From Cerasicoccus arenae (GTDB lineage Bacteria; Verrucomicrobiota; Verrucomicrobiia; Opitutales; Cerasicoccaceae), in contig NZ_BMXG01000001.1 in the NCBI RefSeq assembly GCF_014651635.1, positions 163,080 through 227,079 of the forward strand: a DNA stretch of 64,000 nt, given 5' to 3'. Positions 1-9,998 of this stretch are shown here, in pieces. The stretch's first letter is position 1. Every line of letters starts with the position of its first letter. A program made the translations under genes and the position numbers. The notes beneath the pieces are model-generated. The model saw only the letters and a program-made list of their open reading frames with translations. It made no database searches and had not been told where the DNA came from.

Positions 1-429
1 AAGCGAAATTCTGCAGCGGGCAATTATTAAAGACGCTCGATGAACAACCACCATTCGCGAAGGTGGGTGTGAAATGAGACAGAGAACAGGAAAGGGCAGT
101 TAGATTTTTCATAAGACAACCAGTAACGCAAATTCGTTGATCCATCGCAACGAAAATGTGCTCACCTGATCACATTAATAGTCACTATTAACGCCTACTG
201 ACAGTCAACGACATCGGCCACATTAAATGAGAACACCCAATCAAAAATAGCCCTTGGGCAGGCGAAAAAGCATGTTACGTCGAATTTGCAAATAACTTTC
301 TACCTTGCCCTCTGAGAGGGCCTCTAAAAAGTCAATGGGTCTTCGCCTTCGGGGCACCCGCAGAGACCACGTTTCACCATTTGAGTGCAATGTGGCTCGC
401 GCCTCCCTCTAACATTTCGCCCAATTCGC
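1..429. other. Intergenic region with one palindrome
   Basis: No convincing coding frame is seen before the first gene. The one structured element is a perfect inverted repeat at 175-191, TTAATAG-TCA-CTATTAA, which has the size and symmetry of a repressor operator and lies about 240 bases before the first gene. No clear -35/-10 pair or terminator was recognised. The gene upstream of the window is unknown. Confidence 0.4.
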
Positions 430-1758
430 ATGCTGACCGCACAACTCATTAACACCACAGTCGCCACTCCTAAACAGGCTTTGCTGGCAAATCTAGATGC
501 CGTGCGAATCGAGCCTGGAAACGTGCTTCGATGCCTCGGGGGCGGCGGAAAAATCATCAGCTTGGCAGTAGCGGCAGACTTGCGAGGAGATTGCGTGGTC
601 ACCTTTGTCGATGGGCGCGGGCAGGAGCAGTCAGTTGCCGCCAGCTACGCATCACATGCGCAGCGCATACGGCTGCTAATGCCAACGGGAGGCGATGAAC
701 TACGCGTATCAAAAGTCACGGGCGAGGCCGAGCTTTGGATTGCCACACAAGCGCCGCTAGCACCCATCACCATTGACCCAGACGCAGACTTGCCCACCCG
801 CCGCCAACATGCGTTCACCAGACTGCAAACGGATGCCGTGTGCCAGTTCAGTTGGATGGGCGGCTGCGTGCTCGACGGGCTAGCGCAGCTACAGCGGGCG
901 GCTCCTCACGCAGGCTGGGCCGTAGCCATTGACGCGTGGTTGGCGCATTTTTTCCAAGGCGATGAATTGGTTTACCAAAACCCTCGCGGGCAAGAAGTGC
1001 ACAACGCTTTTCATGGCGTCGAAAGCACCCTGCCCGTCTCCGTACTCGCGGCGCGCGATCCCTATTGCCCGGCAACTGACTGGGCACTCGCCAATTGGCG
1101 CGCCGACACACGAGCAGATGGCCTCATCGCCGACCACTGCGTGACAGCCGAAGGCAACTATACGGTTGCCTATCCACTGGCGGTGATCGGCGCGGGGCGA
1201 GGCGATACCGCCTTGATAGAATCTGCGCTCACCCAACTACGCGCACGCCGGAACGAGCTCTGCATCGACGGCGATCTCTATTTACGCAACCGCGAGGGTG
1301 CCCTCTCCTTCCGCAACTGGACGCGCGGCATCTGCTGGTATTTGCTCGGGCTGACCCGGTGCCTCGAAACGCTCGGCGTGGACAGCGATGCCGCTCTGGC
1401 CGCCCACGCCGCCGAGCGCGGGCAGTGGATCATCTCCCGCCAACGCTCCGACGGACTGTGGGACAACTTCCTCGACGAAGCCGGGCAAGGCTTTCCGCCG
1501 GACAGCTCTGGCTCCTCTGGCATCGCCACCGCGCTGATGGCCCTGCACCAACTCGGCCTACTTGGCGATGAAGCCCTCGCCTCCGCCGAACGCTGCTGGG
1601 ATGGCCTGGGCAATTGCCTGGAGCCCGACGGCTGGCTCGGCTCCGTCGCCCCCAACAACAAACGCGGTGAAGCCGAGCAGCACACACACCGCCGCACGAT
1701 TGAGCCCTTCGCCCTTGGCCTCTACGGCCAGCTCGCCGCTGCCTTGAAGGAATTTTAG
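430..1758 (+). CDS. Glycoside hydrolase family 88/105-like protein
   Basis: Probably an alpha/alpha-barrel hydrolase related to unsaturated rhamnogalacturonyl/glucuronyl hydrolases. The C-terminal half carries the typical pattern of this fold: NWTRGICWY followed by LLGLTRCLE (about residues 294-312) and a Gly/Ser-rich DSSGSSGIATALMAL (about 357-371), which resemble the WxRGxGWY and xTSGSxxxAxxL signatures of GH88/105. No signal peptide is seen, so a cytoplasmic enzyme acting on oligosaccharides is expected. The start is placed at ATG 430; an in-frame ATG at 385 would add 15 residues. The next gene follows after 2 bases, so the two are probably co-transcribed. The N-terminal ~120 residues match nothing I recognise. 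Substrate cannot be assigned. Confidence 0.6.
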   Translation: MLTAQLINTTVATPKQALLANLDAVRIEPGNVLRCLGGGGKIISLAVAADLRGDCVVTFVDGRGQEQSVAASYASHAQRIRLLMPTGGDELRVSKVTGEAELWIATQAPLAPITIDPDADLPTRRQHAFTRLQTDAVCQFSWMGGCVLDGLAQLQRAAPHAGWAVAIDAWLAHFFQGDELVYQNPRGQEVHNAFHGVESTLPVSVLAARDPYCPATDWALANWRADTRADGLIADHCVTAEGNYTVAYPLAVIGAGRGDTALIESALTQLRARRNELCIDGDLYLRNREGALSFRNWTRGICWYLLGLTRCLETLGVDSDAALAAHAAERGQWIISRQRSDGLWDNFLDEAGQGFPPDSSGSSGIATALMALHQLGLLGDEALASAERCWDGLGNCLEPDGWLGSVAPNNKRGEAEQHTHRRTIEPFALGLYGQLAAALKEF

Positions 1759-1760
1759 TC

Positions 1761-3146
1761 ATGATAAAAAAGCACCCTTACCTCTTTGTACTTCTAGCCT
1801 GCGCGCTGATGCTGATCGCGGGCGTCACGATCTGGATCGTAAGTGACGAGGAACCGCTGGACTACAGCAGCATGAACGTAGAAATCGGGCCTGAGGATGC
1901 GGCGATCAACGGCTACACCAAGCTGCGAGAAGTGACCGAAGGCATGGAGTGGGAAATGGGCAGATTGGAAGCAGATGATTGGGACGAATGGGTCGACATA
2001 AATCCATTCTATCCATATGAGAAGCCACTGACGGTGGACGAAATCCAGGTAATGCTTGCGACTAACCAAGCGAACATGGACGCCATCAGCGACGCCCTGT
2101 CGATGGAATTATTCCTCTTCGACCAAGAACCAACTTATGAAAGATTTATCCCTGAAAGCAAACATATCTTATCCTACATAGAAATGCGTGCGCTGCAGGC
2201 AAGGATTGTGGCAATCGACGGCAACCCGGCCGGAGCCCTCAATTCATTACTCGAAACGGCATTGAACGTTAAACAGTTCCAAAAGGCAAAGGGCGGCGTG
2301 GTTAACTTAGTCATCGCCACCGCCGCCCATAAGATAGTTAATAACGAGATTGCTTATCTCGTAAGCCATTATTCTCTGCCGGATTTGGTGCTACAAGAAG
2401 TCCTTGCTCGCTATCCACGAAACGAAGACTCGCAGACTAGTTTAACTTATGCGCTCCAGTGTGAATTTCAATTTTGCCTGAGTGTCTTAACTGCCATTGA
2501 AGGCGACGCTGATAATTTGGACTACGCAATTGGCACATCCAATGAATATCCCAGACCGTTACGCATGCTTGCCTATAAGCCCAACACCACTCGAAATTCC
2601 TTTTACCGATTGTATGAATTGTTGATCGCGCAATCGACGCTACCCATCGAGCAGCACGATTATAGTTTTTTCGATAACCTCGAGCACAAAGACTTATTCA
2701 AAATGCTAAGATCAGGCAATTTCGTCGGCGAAAGCATGCACCATATACTGATTCCTGCGATTCAGACCTTAACAAATTTATTGGCAAAACTCGATTTCCT
2801 CAGTGAGTGCACCTATCTGTATCTCGTCATTCGCCTTTACCAACTGGAGCATGGCACCCTGCCCCCAACGCTTGATGCGCTGGTGCCGGCCTACATTGAC
2901 GCCGTGCCTCTAGACCCCTTCGACGGCAAACCAATCCGCTACAACCCCGCGCGGGCAATTATTTATTCGGTGGGAAATGACTTCATTGACGCAGGAGGCA
3001 GCAGCTATCCGTCGCGCTTCGATCATAACGCAGCCGATTTCATAGATCGTTACGATTCAAACGAAATTGCCGAATGGGACAACACTGAACCCACGTTCCA
3101 TATTCGTTTTGACGTAGAGCCTGCCGCCGCTAGTCCTTCGGAGTAA
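1761..3146 (+). CDS. Membrane-anchored hypothetical protein with pseudopilin-like C-terminal segment
   Basis: 461 residues with one N-terminal transmembrane helix (about 8-27, after MIKKH), then a large, probably periplasmic, helical domain. Near the C-terminus the segment with YQLEHGTLPPTLDALVP, VPLDPFDGKPIRYN and YSVGNDFIDAGG resembles a motif found at the end of many secreted or pseudopilin-related proteins in Planctomycetes and Verrucomicrobia, where it looks like the C-terminal part of type II secretion G-type proteins. No catalytic motif is evident. It is sandwiched between the hydrolase (2-base gap) and a NUDIX gene (2-base gap), so the three form an operon. Function unknown. Confidence 0.75.
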   Translation: MIKKHPYLFVLLACALMLIAGVTIWIVSDEEPLDYSSMNVEIGPEDAAINGYTKLREVTEGMEWEMGRLEADDWDEWVDINPFYPYEKPLTVDEIQVMLATNQANMDAISDALSMELFLFDQEPTYERFIPESKHILSYIEMRALQARIVAIDGNPAGALNSLLETALNVKQFQKAKGGVVNLVIATAAHKIVNNEIAYLVSHYSLPDLVLQEVLARYPRNEDSQTSLTYALQCEFQFCLSVLTAIEGDADNLDYAIGTSNEYPRPLRMLAYKPNTTRNSFYRLYELLIAQSTLPIEQHDYSFFDNLEHKDLFKMLRSGNFVGESMHHILIPAIQTLTNLLAKLDFLSECTYLYLVIRLYQLEHGTLPPTLDALVPAYIDAVPLDPFDGKPIRYNPARAIIYSVGNDFIDAGGSSYPSRFDHNAADFIDRYDSNEIAEWDNTEPTFHIRFDVEPAAASPSE

Positions 3147-3148
3147 CG

Positions 3149-3643
3149 ATGGGCAAGGAACGAATTTCGGCAGGTTTATTGATGTATGACGACTCGGGCG
3201 ACGAGCTACGGGTGTTTATTACGCATCCTGGCGGGCCCTACTTTAAGAAGAAGGACGCGGGGCATTGGTCGATCCCCAAGGGCGAACCGGACCCCGGAGA
3301 AGACAATCTGCTGGAAGTCGCGCGGCGGGAGTTTGCCGAGGAAATCGGCCTGACGCCGCCGCCCATTGTCGATCAGCGGGTGATTTTTTGGCCATTGGAC
3401 ACGATTACGCAAAAAGGTGGCAAAGTCGTCCATGCGTGGGCATTTCGTGGGAAATGGCCAGCAGGGCGAGAAGTCGTCAGCAACCAGATTGAGATTGAAT
3501 GGCCACCGAAATCCGGCAAAAAGATTTTTATCCCAGAGGTAGACCGAGCAGAAATGGTCACCGTGGAGAAGGCTCGGCGCATGCTGAAAGCGGCGCAAAC
3601 GCCGTTTCTGGATCGACTGGTAGGTCTACTGGCGGTCCAATAA
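3149..3643 (+). CDS. NUDIX hydrolase
   Basis: A 164-residue NUDIX-family pyrophosphohydrolase. The Nudix box is complete: GEPDPGE, seven residues, then REFAEEIGL (about residues 46-69), giving the G-x5-E-x7-REUxEExGU metal-binding helix. The N-terminus (AGLLMYDDSGDELRVFITHPGG) and the phrase WSIPKGEPDPGE resemble NUDIX proteins that act on dinucleoside polyphosphates or nucleotide sugars, but the substrate is not determined. GGAG nine bases before the ATG is one of the few convincing Shine-Dalgarno sequences in the window. Last gene of the three-gene unit starting at 430. Confidence 0.88.
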   Translation: MGKERISAGLLMYDDSGDELRVFITHPGGPYFKKKDAGHWSIPKGEPDPGEDNLLEVARREFAEEIGLTPPPIVDQRVIFWPLDTITQKGGKVVHAWAFRGKWPAGREVVSNQIEIEWPPKSGKKIFIPEVDRAEMVTVEKARRMLKAAQTPFLDRLVGLLAVQ

Positions 3644-3921
3644 GGAGTTTGCCTCAATAATAATTAGCCGATGACCCAAAAATGGATTTGCCGCCGACGG
3701 CAAAAACCTGTGTCATCAACGCATGTATTTCGATTCGCCCCCTGACTCCATGAAATCACTGGCTAAATCTAGGGGGCGGACCTGGGTCAATTCACTCGGT
3801 TGAGCGCGAAAGCGCCAAGTGATAAGGACTTCTGCGCATTTCCTCCTTTACACGGCGCCCTGAAAGACGAAACTTCGGGGCTTGCCCACAATTTGAACGA
3901 CGATAATCTACTTTATAGCTT
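3644..3921. other. Intergenic region before the pilus operon
   Basis: Contains a small hairpin at 3687-3704 (TTTGCCG-CCGA-CGGCAAA) with no T-run on either side, and a short GCGC-GAAA-GCGC stem near 3807-3820. Neither is a convincing terminator. Any promoter for the pilus genes should lie here, but no clear consensus was found. Confidence 0.3.
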
Positions 3922-5655
3922 GTGACATCCGCTGACGACTTTGTTCTCCAACTAATGCAGGACCGCGGCCTGGTGGACGCGGACGCCGTGGACCAGGCAT
4001 TGGCCGAGGTCGGCGCCCAGGAAACCCCGCCCGACGACCTTGACGGTCAAGCCATTGAACACATTGTGGCCAGTGGTGCCTGCACTCATCTCCAGATCAT
4101 CCAGGCCTTGGCCGAGGAGTTCAACATGGAGACGATCGACCTCAACGACATCCGCGTTTCCCACGAAGCGCTGGAGCTGGTTGATCGCGACATGGCCGCT
4201 CGCTACCACGTATTCCCGATCGAAGTAGACGGCAATACGCTGGAGCTGGCGACCTGCGATCCGCTGGACGTCGACTCGATCGACAGCCTCAGCCATGTGC
4301 TCAAGATGAGCGTCAATACGCGGCTGACCACTCCTGAATCCATTTCCAAAGCGATTGAGAACTATTACGACAGCCCCGAAGCTCAGGGCATGTCGGGCAT
4401 GGACAATCTCTACCGCGATGTGCTGGAAGACGCCGACATCAAAGTCGAGCTGCCCACTGGCGACGAAGGCGACTCCGACGAAGAATCCGCCCCGATCATC
4501 CGCTACGTGCACATGATCATCACCGAGGCCATCAAGCGCCGCGGGTCGGACATTCATATGGAACCGCTGGAAAAGCGTTTCCGCGTCCGCTACCGCATTG
4601 ACGGACGTTTGCAAGAGGTGGAAAACCCGCCCAAGCGCCTCCAGCCCGCCATTATTTCTCGCATTAAGCTGATGGCCAACGTCTCGATTGCGGAAAAGCG
4701 CGTCCCGCAGGACGGCCGCATTCAGATGAAGGCTCAGGGCAAGGAAATTGACTTACGCGTCTCCGTTCTGCCAACGGTTTACGGCGAGTCCATTGTCATG
4801 CGTATTCTTGACAAGGAAGGCCTGAACCTTGGTCTGCCGCAGTTGGGCTTTTTCTCGGACGACCAAGCGAATTTCGAGAAGATCATCGCCATGCCAGACG
4901 GCGTGTTCCTGGTCACTGGGCCAACTGGTTCCGGTAAGTCCACCACGCTTTATTCCGCGCTGAATTACGTGAACCACCCGGACCGCAAGATCATTACGGT
5001 GGAAGACCCGGTGGAATACCAGATGACGGGCATCAACCAAGTGCAAGTGCGCAAAGACGTGGGGATGACCTTCGCCGCCGCACTCCGCTCGATGCTCCGC
5101 CAAGCGCCCAACATCATCATGGTTGGGGAAATTCGTGACTTGGTGACGGCGGAAATCGCGATCAATGCATCGCTGACCGGTCACATGGTGTTCTCCACTC
5201 TGCACACCAACGACGCCCCCAGCTCGGTGACGCGTCTGGTGGATATCGGCGTGAAGCCTTTCTTGGTCTCGGCCGCGCTTCGTGGCGCGCTTGCCCAGCG
5301 TCTCGTGCGTCGCATTTGCCTCGGCTGTAAGAAGCCTTATCTGCCGGAAATCAGCGAGCTCAACGCCTTGGGCGTGCCGCAGGCACAGCTGGCCGACATT
5401 GAATTCTTCAAGGGCGAAGGCTGCGCCAAATGCACCAACACTGGCTGTAAAGGCCGCATGGGCATCTTCGAGTTCTTTGTCATCACCGAAGAAGTGCAGC
5501 AGATGATTTACGAAGGCCGTTCGCTCGTCGAGCTGCGTTCTAAGGCCCGCGAAGCTGGTATGCGCACCATGCGCGAAGACGGTTTCCGCAAGGTCGCTGC
5601 TGGCATGACCACCATTGAGGAAGTCCTCCACGTGACCGTGGGCGACATGAGCTAA
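3922..5655 (+). CDS. pilB: Type IV pilus/type II secretion assembly ATPase (PilB/GspE family), copy 1
   Basis: Cytoplasmic hexameric ATPase that powers pilus or pseudopilus extension. The N-terminal ~150 residues form an MshEN/T2SSE-N-type regulatory domain. The ATPase core has Walker [10 protein letters not shown], an Asp box, Walker [10 protein letters not shown], and a C-terminal zinc module CLGC...CAKC. 577 residues is normal for PilB. The start is a GTG at 3922 with no Shine-Dalgarno sequence. It is the first gene of pilB-pilT-pilB2-pilC. A second PilB-like gene at 6802 shares the architecture, so one may drive pili and the other a secretion-type pseudopilus; the sequence alone does not say which. 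Confidence 0.93.
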   Translation: MTSADDFVLQLMQDRGLVDADAVDQALAEVGAQETPPDDLDGQAIEHIVASGACTHLQIIQALAEEFNMETIDLNDIRVSHEALELVDRDMAARYHVFPIEVDGNTLELATCDPLDVDSIDSLSHVLKMSVNTRLTTPESISKAIENYYDSPEAQGMSGMDNLYRDVLEDADIKVELPTGDEGDSDEESAPIIRYVHMIITEAIKRRGSDIHMEPLEKRFRVRYRIDGRLQEVENPPKRLQPAIISRIKLMANVSIAEKRVPQDGRIQMKAQGKEIDLRVSVLPTVYGESIVMRILDKEGLNLGLPQLGFFSDDQANFEKIIAMPDGVFLVTGPTGSGKSTTLYSALNYVNHPDRKIITVEDPVEYQMTGINQVQVRKDVGMTFAAALRSMLRQAPNIIMVGEIRDLVTAEIAINASLTGHMVFSTLHTNDAPSSVTRLVDIGVKPFLVSAALRGALAQRLVRRICLGCKKPYLPEISELNALGVPQAQLADIEFFKGEGCAKCTNTGCKGRMGIFEFFVITEEVQQMIYEGRSLVELRSKAREAGMRTMREDGFRKVAAGMTTIEEVLHVTVGDMS

Positions 5656-5701
5656 CCCTTATTCACCACCCGCCAACGCCAACCCAAACACGCCAAAAGA
5701 C

Positions 5702-6778
5702 ATGAGCTACGAAATGAATGAACTGCTCAACTTGATGTGCGATGAAGGCGCGTCAGACCTCCACATTCAGGTAGGCCAGCCCCCCACATTGCGCACTGGC
5801 GGCTCCATGGTCCCGGTTGACGGGCCAGACCTCGAACCGGAAGACACCGAGGAGCTAATGTCCGCCATCACCTCCGATGGCCATCAACAGAAGCTGAAGA
5901 CGATCGGCGGCGCAGACTTTGGTTTTGCCTTTATGGACCGTGCGCGGTTCCGCGTATCCGTGCTGAAGGCCAAGGGTAACTACGGCATGGTGCTCCGGCA
6001 AATCCCCAACAAGCTCTTTGGGCTGCGAGAAATTGGTCTGCCAGACAAAGTGAAGGACCTCCTGACCCGCCCACGCGGGCTCATCCTCGTCACCGGACCA
6101 ACGGGTTCCGGTAAGTCCACCACGCTGGCCTCGATGATCAACTGGATCAACGAAAACCAGGACGGGCACATCATCACCATTGAGGACCCGATTGAATATT
6201 TCCACCCGCACAAGCGTTGCATCGTGACGCAGCGCGAAGTCGGCATCGACGTGCCGAGCTTCGCAGACGCCATCCGCGGTGCACTTCGCCAAGACCCCGA
6301 CATCATTCTGGTGGGGGAAATGCGTGACTTGGAAACGATCGAAGCAGCGGTCTCCGCCGCGGAAACCGGTCACCTCGTCTTCGGCACCCTGCACACCACC
6401 GGTGCCGCCCGCACGGTGGACCGTATCGTAGACGCCTTCCCGGCGGACACCAAGGACCAGATTCGCACGCAATTGGCCTCGTCCATCGTGGCAGTTATTT
6501 CGCAGGTGCTTTGCCGCAAGATCGGCGGGGGTCGCGTAGCTAGCTACGAGATCATGATCACCACCGATTCCATTTCCGCACTGATCCGCGAAAATAAAAC
6601 CTACCGCATCAGCTCCGACATCCAGACGGGCGCAAACTTGGGTATGATCTCCCTAGACGCTCATCTGCTCAGCCTTTTCAACCGCGGGTTCATTACGGGC
6701 GAAACCTGCATCGAAAAATCACAGTTGCCCGATGAAATGCGCAATAAAGTCGCCTCCATGGCGGCACAGAAATCTTAA
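5702..6778 (+). CDS. pilT: Type IV pilus retraction ATPase PilT
   Basis: 358-residue PilT-family ATPase that depolymerises pili for twitching motility. It begins with the typical [21 protein letters not shown] segment. Walker A is GPTGSGKST, the Asp-box region ITIEDPIEY follows, and Walker B is [21 protein letters not shown] matches the His-box region. It lacks the N-terminal domain and zinc Cys pairs of PilB, which supports retraction rather than extension. It lies between two PilB-like genes, 46 bases after the first and 23 bases before the second. No Shine-Dalgarno sequence is visible before the ATG. Confidence 0.93.
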   Translation: MSYEMNELLNLMCDEGASDLHIQVGQPPTLRTGGSMVPVDGPDLEPEDTEELMSAITSDGHQQKLKTIGGADFGFAFMDRARFRVSVLKAKGNYGMVLRQIPNKLFGLREIGLPDKVKDLLTRPRGLILVTGPTGSGKSTTLASMINWINENQDGHIITIEDPIEYFHPHKRCIVTQREVGIDVPSFADAIRGALRQDPDIILVGEMRDLETIEAAVSAAETGHLVFGTLHTTGAARTVDRIVDAFPADTKDQIRTQLASSIVAVISQVLCRKIGGGRVASYEIMITTDSISALIRENKTYRISSDIQTGANLGMISLDAHLLSLFNRGFITGETCIEKSQLPDEMRNKVASMAAQKS

Positions 6779-6801
6779 TCAGCCCGCTTCGTTGCCCACC
6801 C

Positions 6802-8496
6802 ATGTTTGAAGATCACAACGACACCATTTACGAAATCCTGCAAGAAAGCGACTTGATCGACAATGCGCAGCTGGATGACCTAAACCAAGCCCACATCAAC
6901 ACCGGCAAAGCGCTGGCCGAAGAGGCCATCGACTCCGAGTTAGTGGAACGACACGAACTCCTGCAGCTTGTGGCCGACTACCTCCAGTATGAATATCTGG
7001 AAAAGCCGCCCGAGCGCATTGACGAGGAGATCGTCCAGTCAGTCAAAGCCTCTGTCGCCCGTATGTACGCTGTGCTCCCGCTACGAGTGGACGACAGTTC
7101 GATCGACCTGCTGGCCAAGGATCCGTTCAACAACAACATCATTGATGACCTGACGTTCTCCCTCAGCAAAGACGTCAACCTCATCGTCACGGACCCCGAT
7201 TTCATCGATAATCTGATCGTCCAGCACTACGGTAGCGAGGACGCCTCCATTGACGACCTACTCGACGAGATTCGTTCGTCCGAGGCCGAAATAAGCGCTT
7301 CTACAGACCTATCTGCCAGCGAACTGACCAATCTTGCCAACGAAACGCCCATTATTCGTTTCGTCAATCTGGTGCTCCAGCAAGCGATCCGCGACAAGGC
7401 GTCCGACATCCATTTCGAGCCCTTCGAGAAACAGTTTCGCATCCGCTACCGTATCGACGGTGCGCTCTACGAAATGGCCCCCCCCCCCTCCAATCTGGCA
7501 ATTCCGGTCATTTCCCGTATCAAGGTGCTCTCCAGCCTGAACATCGCGGAGCGCCGTATTCCGCAGGATGGCCGCATTAAAATGACCATCGCGGGCCGCC
7601 CAGTGGACTTGCGCGTATCCACGCTGCCCACGCAGTTTGGCGAATCGGTGGTGCTTCGTGTGCTTGACAAGTCCGTGGTCAACCTCGACCTGGACAACCT
7701 GTCTATGCCGGAAGACATCCTGCATACCATCCGCTCGCTCGTGGCGCGCCCCAACGGCATCTTTATCGTCACTGGCCCCACCGGCTCGGGCAAAACAACT
7801 ACGCTTTACTCCGCACTACGCGAGGTTAACCAGATCGACACCAAGATCCTCACAGCCGAAGATCCGGTGGAATATGAGATCGACGGCATCATGCAGGTGG
7901 CGATTAATCACGTCGTAGGCCTCAACTTTGCCGCCGCCCTACGCTCCTTCTTGCGCCAAGACCCGGACAAAATCATGGTCGGTGAGATTCGCGACCTGGA
8001 AACCGCCCAAATCGCGGTGCAAGCATCGCTCACGGGCCACGTGGTACTTTCTACGCTTCACACCAATGACGCTCCTGGCGCGGTAACGCGTATGATCGAC
8101 ATGGGCCTGGAGCCCTTCCTGATTTCCGCCTCGCTGGAAGGTGTGCTCGGGCAACGCCTCGTCCGCCGCATCTGCCCATCCTGCCGGATTGCCTACGAGC
8201 CAGACGGCGAGCTGATCGATATTCTCGGCATCGACCCGCTGGAAATCGCAGACAAGCAATTTTACTACGGCAAAGGCTGCTCCGAATGTAGCCAAACCGG
8301 CTATCGTGGACGCCAAGGTCTCTTCGAAATGATGGGCATCAGCGACACCATTCGCGACCTCATTACCCAGAAAGCTCCGACTCTTGTGCTCAAACAAAAA
8401 GCACTTGAGCAAGGTATGCGCACTCTGCGCGATGACGGCCTCCGCGCGATCTTCGATGGCGCAACCACCATCGAGGAAGTGTTAAAGTATACATAG
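6802..8496 (+). CDS. PilB/GspE-family assembly ATPase, copy 2
   Basis: 564-residue extension-type ATPase, paralogous to the gene at 3922. N-terminal MshEN-like domain (about 1-150), then Walker [18 protein letters not shown], Walker B IMVGEIRD, and the zinc module CPSC...CSEC followed by a short C-terminal domain. The two paralogues differ most in the N-terminal domain, which normally docks to the inner-membrane platform, suggesting different partners. An uninterrupted run of 11 C (7478-7488) encodes MAPPPSN in the middle of the gene; slippage there would truncate the ATPase before its Walker A motif. Start ATG is preceded by CCCACCC and no Shine-Dalgarno sequence. Confidence 0.9.
   Translation: MFEDHNDTIYEILQESDLIDNAQLDDLNQAHINTGKALAEEAIDSELVERHELLQLVADYLQYEYLEKPPERIDEEIVQSVKASVARMYAVLPLRVDDSSIDLLAKDPFNNNIIDDLTFSLSKDVNLIVTDPDFIDNLIVQHYGSEDASIDDLLDEIRSSEAEISASTDLSASELTNLANETPIIRFVNLVLQQAIRDKASDIHFEPFEKQFRIRYRIDGALYEMAPPPSNLAIPVISRIKVLSSLNIAERRIPQDGRIKMTIAGRPVDLRVSTLPTQFGESVVLRVLDKSVVNLDLDNLSMPEDILHTIRSLVARPNGIFIVTGPTGSGKTTTLYSALREVNQIDTKILTAEDPVEYEIDGIMQVAINHVVGLNFAAALRSFLRQDPDKIMVGEIRDLETAQIAVQASLTGHVVLSTLHTNDAPGAVTRMIDMGLEPFLISASLEGVLGQRLVRRICPSCRIAYEPDGELIDILGIDPLEIADKQFYYGKGCSECSQTGYRGRQGLFEMMGISDTIRDLITQKAPTLVLKQKALEQGMRTLRDDGLRAIFDGATTIEEVLKYT
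7478..7488 (+). repeat. Poly-C tract (11 nt) inside the second pilB-like gene
   Basis: Eleven consecutive C within an Ala-Pro-Pro-Pro-Ser stretch, upstream of the Walker A codons. A one-base slip shifts the frame and removes the ATPase core. Candidate contingency locus; a sequencing length error is the alternative. Confidence 0.6.
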
Positions 8497-8581
8497 AAAC
8501 TCAATAGATTTAAATTGTCACTGGCACCAATCATTCACTACCTTGGCCTGCCTTATACATATCTGACCCGCTTACGACCCC

Positions 8582-9853
8582 ATGGCAAAATTCAGCTACA
8601 CAGCAATCGATCCCTCCGGTAAACAAAAATCCGGGGCCATTGACGCCGCCTCCGAAGAGGACGCGCAAAGCAAGCTTTCGGGCATGGGCCTGATGGTGAG
8701 CAAAATCAGCCAACAGGCTGATACCAGTAAAAAATCTCGTCGCGCCGCCTCTGCTGCCAATACAGGCGGCAAAAAATCAGGCGGCTTCCGCTTCGGCCCG
8801 ATCATCAATCAGGAAAACCTGACGATTTTCACCCGTCAGATGGCTACATTGCTCCAAGCAGGCCTTCCGCTGTTGCGCAGTATTGAAGTCATGATCCGGC
8901 AGGAAAAGAACCCCGCTTTCAAGGATGTGTTGGTGCAAATCGCCGATAACGTCCGCTCGGGTAATAATTTTTCCGATGGCCTCGCCCAGCATCCAAAGAT
9001 TTTCAAGCCACTCTTCATTAACATGATTAAGGCCGGTGAAGCTGGCGGCGTGCTCGACGTGGTGCTCACCCGTCTGGCCAAATTCATGGAAAAGGATCTG
9101 AAGACTCGCAAGAAGATCCAGTCTGCGATGATTTATCCAGCCGTTATTATCTCGGTGGCCATGATCATCGTGCTCGGTTTGCTGATGTTTATCGTGCCGA
9201 AGTTCCAGGAAATCTTTGAAACAATGCTTAAGGGCCAACCGATGCCTGCGTTGACCCGCTTTGTCATCGACGCTGGTAACGTGGTTAAGCCCACAGGCTT
9301 TATCGATGCCTTGATCAAGATCGTGGTCGCAGTCGGCCTGTTTTTCCTCGCCCGCTTCCTGATTAGCACCGGACCTGGCCAAAAAGCCAAAGATTGGCTG
9401 GCATTGAATACTCCTAAGGTTGGCGAACTCGTCAGCAAGGCGGCCATTTCTCGCTTCACCCGCACCTTCGGTACGCTGCTCTCCTCCGGCGTTCCAATCC
9501 TGCAAGCGCTTAACATTACCCGCGATGTCATCGGCAACAGCCGTATCGCCAGTGCGCTGGACCGCGTTCATGACCGTGTGCGTGATGGTGAAAGCTTGGC
9601 CACCCCGTTGGAACAACAGAAGATTTTCCCGACCATGGTCACCAGTATGATCGACGTTGGTGAAGAAACCGGTGAGCTCGCCGAAATGCTTAATCGAATC
9701 GCGGATAACTACGATGAAGACGTCGACAACGCGGTGAACAGTATCACCTCGATCATTGAGCCAATCATGATTATCTTCCTCGCCGTGATCGTCGGTACAA
9801 TTGTTATCGCGCTCTTCCTACCAATTATCGGCATCATTCAGGGACTCACCTAA
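8582..9853 (+). CDS. pilC: Type IV pilus inner-membrane platform protein PilC/GspF
   Basis: 423-residue polytopic platform protein that couples the ATPases to pilin assembly. It has the standard layout: a short N-terminal segment with [18 protein letters not shown], then two repeated T2SSF domains. The first contains [21 protein letters not shown] and the second [21 protein letters not shown], each followed by hydrophobic helices (around residues 185-210, 235-260 and 395-420). It is the last gene of the motor operon and is followed by a strong terminator. No pilM-Q genes or major pilin are next to it, so other pilus genes must be elsewhere. Confidence 0.93.
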   Translation: MAKFSYTAIDPSGKQKSGAIDAASEEDAQSKLSGMGLMVSKISQQADTSKKSRRAASAANTGGKKSGGFRFGPIINQENLTIFTRQMATLLQAGLPLLRSIEVMIRQEKNPAFKDVLVQIADNVRSGNNFSDGLAQHPKIFKPLFINMIKAGEAGGVLDVVLTRLAKFMEKDLKTRKKIQSAMIYPAVIISVAMIIVLGLLMFIVPKFQEIFETMLKGQPMPALTRFVIDAGNVVKPTGFIDALIKIVVAVGLFFLARFLISTGPGQKAKDWLALNTPKVGELVSKAAISRFTRTFGTLLSSGVPILQALNITRDVIGNSRIASALDRVHDRVRDGESLATPLEQQKIFPTMVTSMIDVGEETGELAEMLNRIADNYDEDVDNAVNSITSIIEPIMIIFLAVIVGTIVIALFLPIIGIIQGLT

Positions 9854-9880
9854 TAGAGGTAGAGACAGTATTTTCTCCAA

Positions 9881-9911
9881 TAAGGCCCGGTCTTCCGGGC
9901 CTTATTTTTTT
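9881..9911 (+). terminator. Rho-independent terminator after pilC
   Basis: Ten-base-pair stem TAAGGCCCGG / CCGGGCCTTA with a TCTT loop, followed by a T-rich run. It lies 28 bases after the pilC stop and closes the pilus operon. Confidence 0.92.
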
Positions 9912-9998
9912 GCTTAAGTCCGATCAAATCGATTGGGGATTCACCACTCGGTCCTAATCATCCGCTCTCCAATGGCTTACACCTGAAACCAGACGAAG

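Noticed and set aside
3687-3704. Hairpin after the NUDIX gene as a terminator
   Set aside because: Stem of only seven pairs and no T-run on either strand.
4753-5631. 292-residue antisense open frame opposite pilB
   Set aside because: Shadow frame of a GC-rich gene: His/Val/Arg-rich, no motifs, and the sense strand has a complete ATPase.
8521-8540. TGGCACC-like sigma-54 site before pilC
   Set aside because: No GC at the required spacing after the GG.
8777-9616. 279-residue antisense open frame opposite pilC
   Set aside because: Same reason; composition is anomalous and the sense gene is certain.
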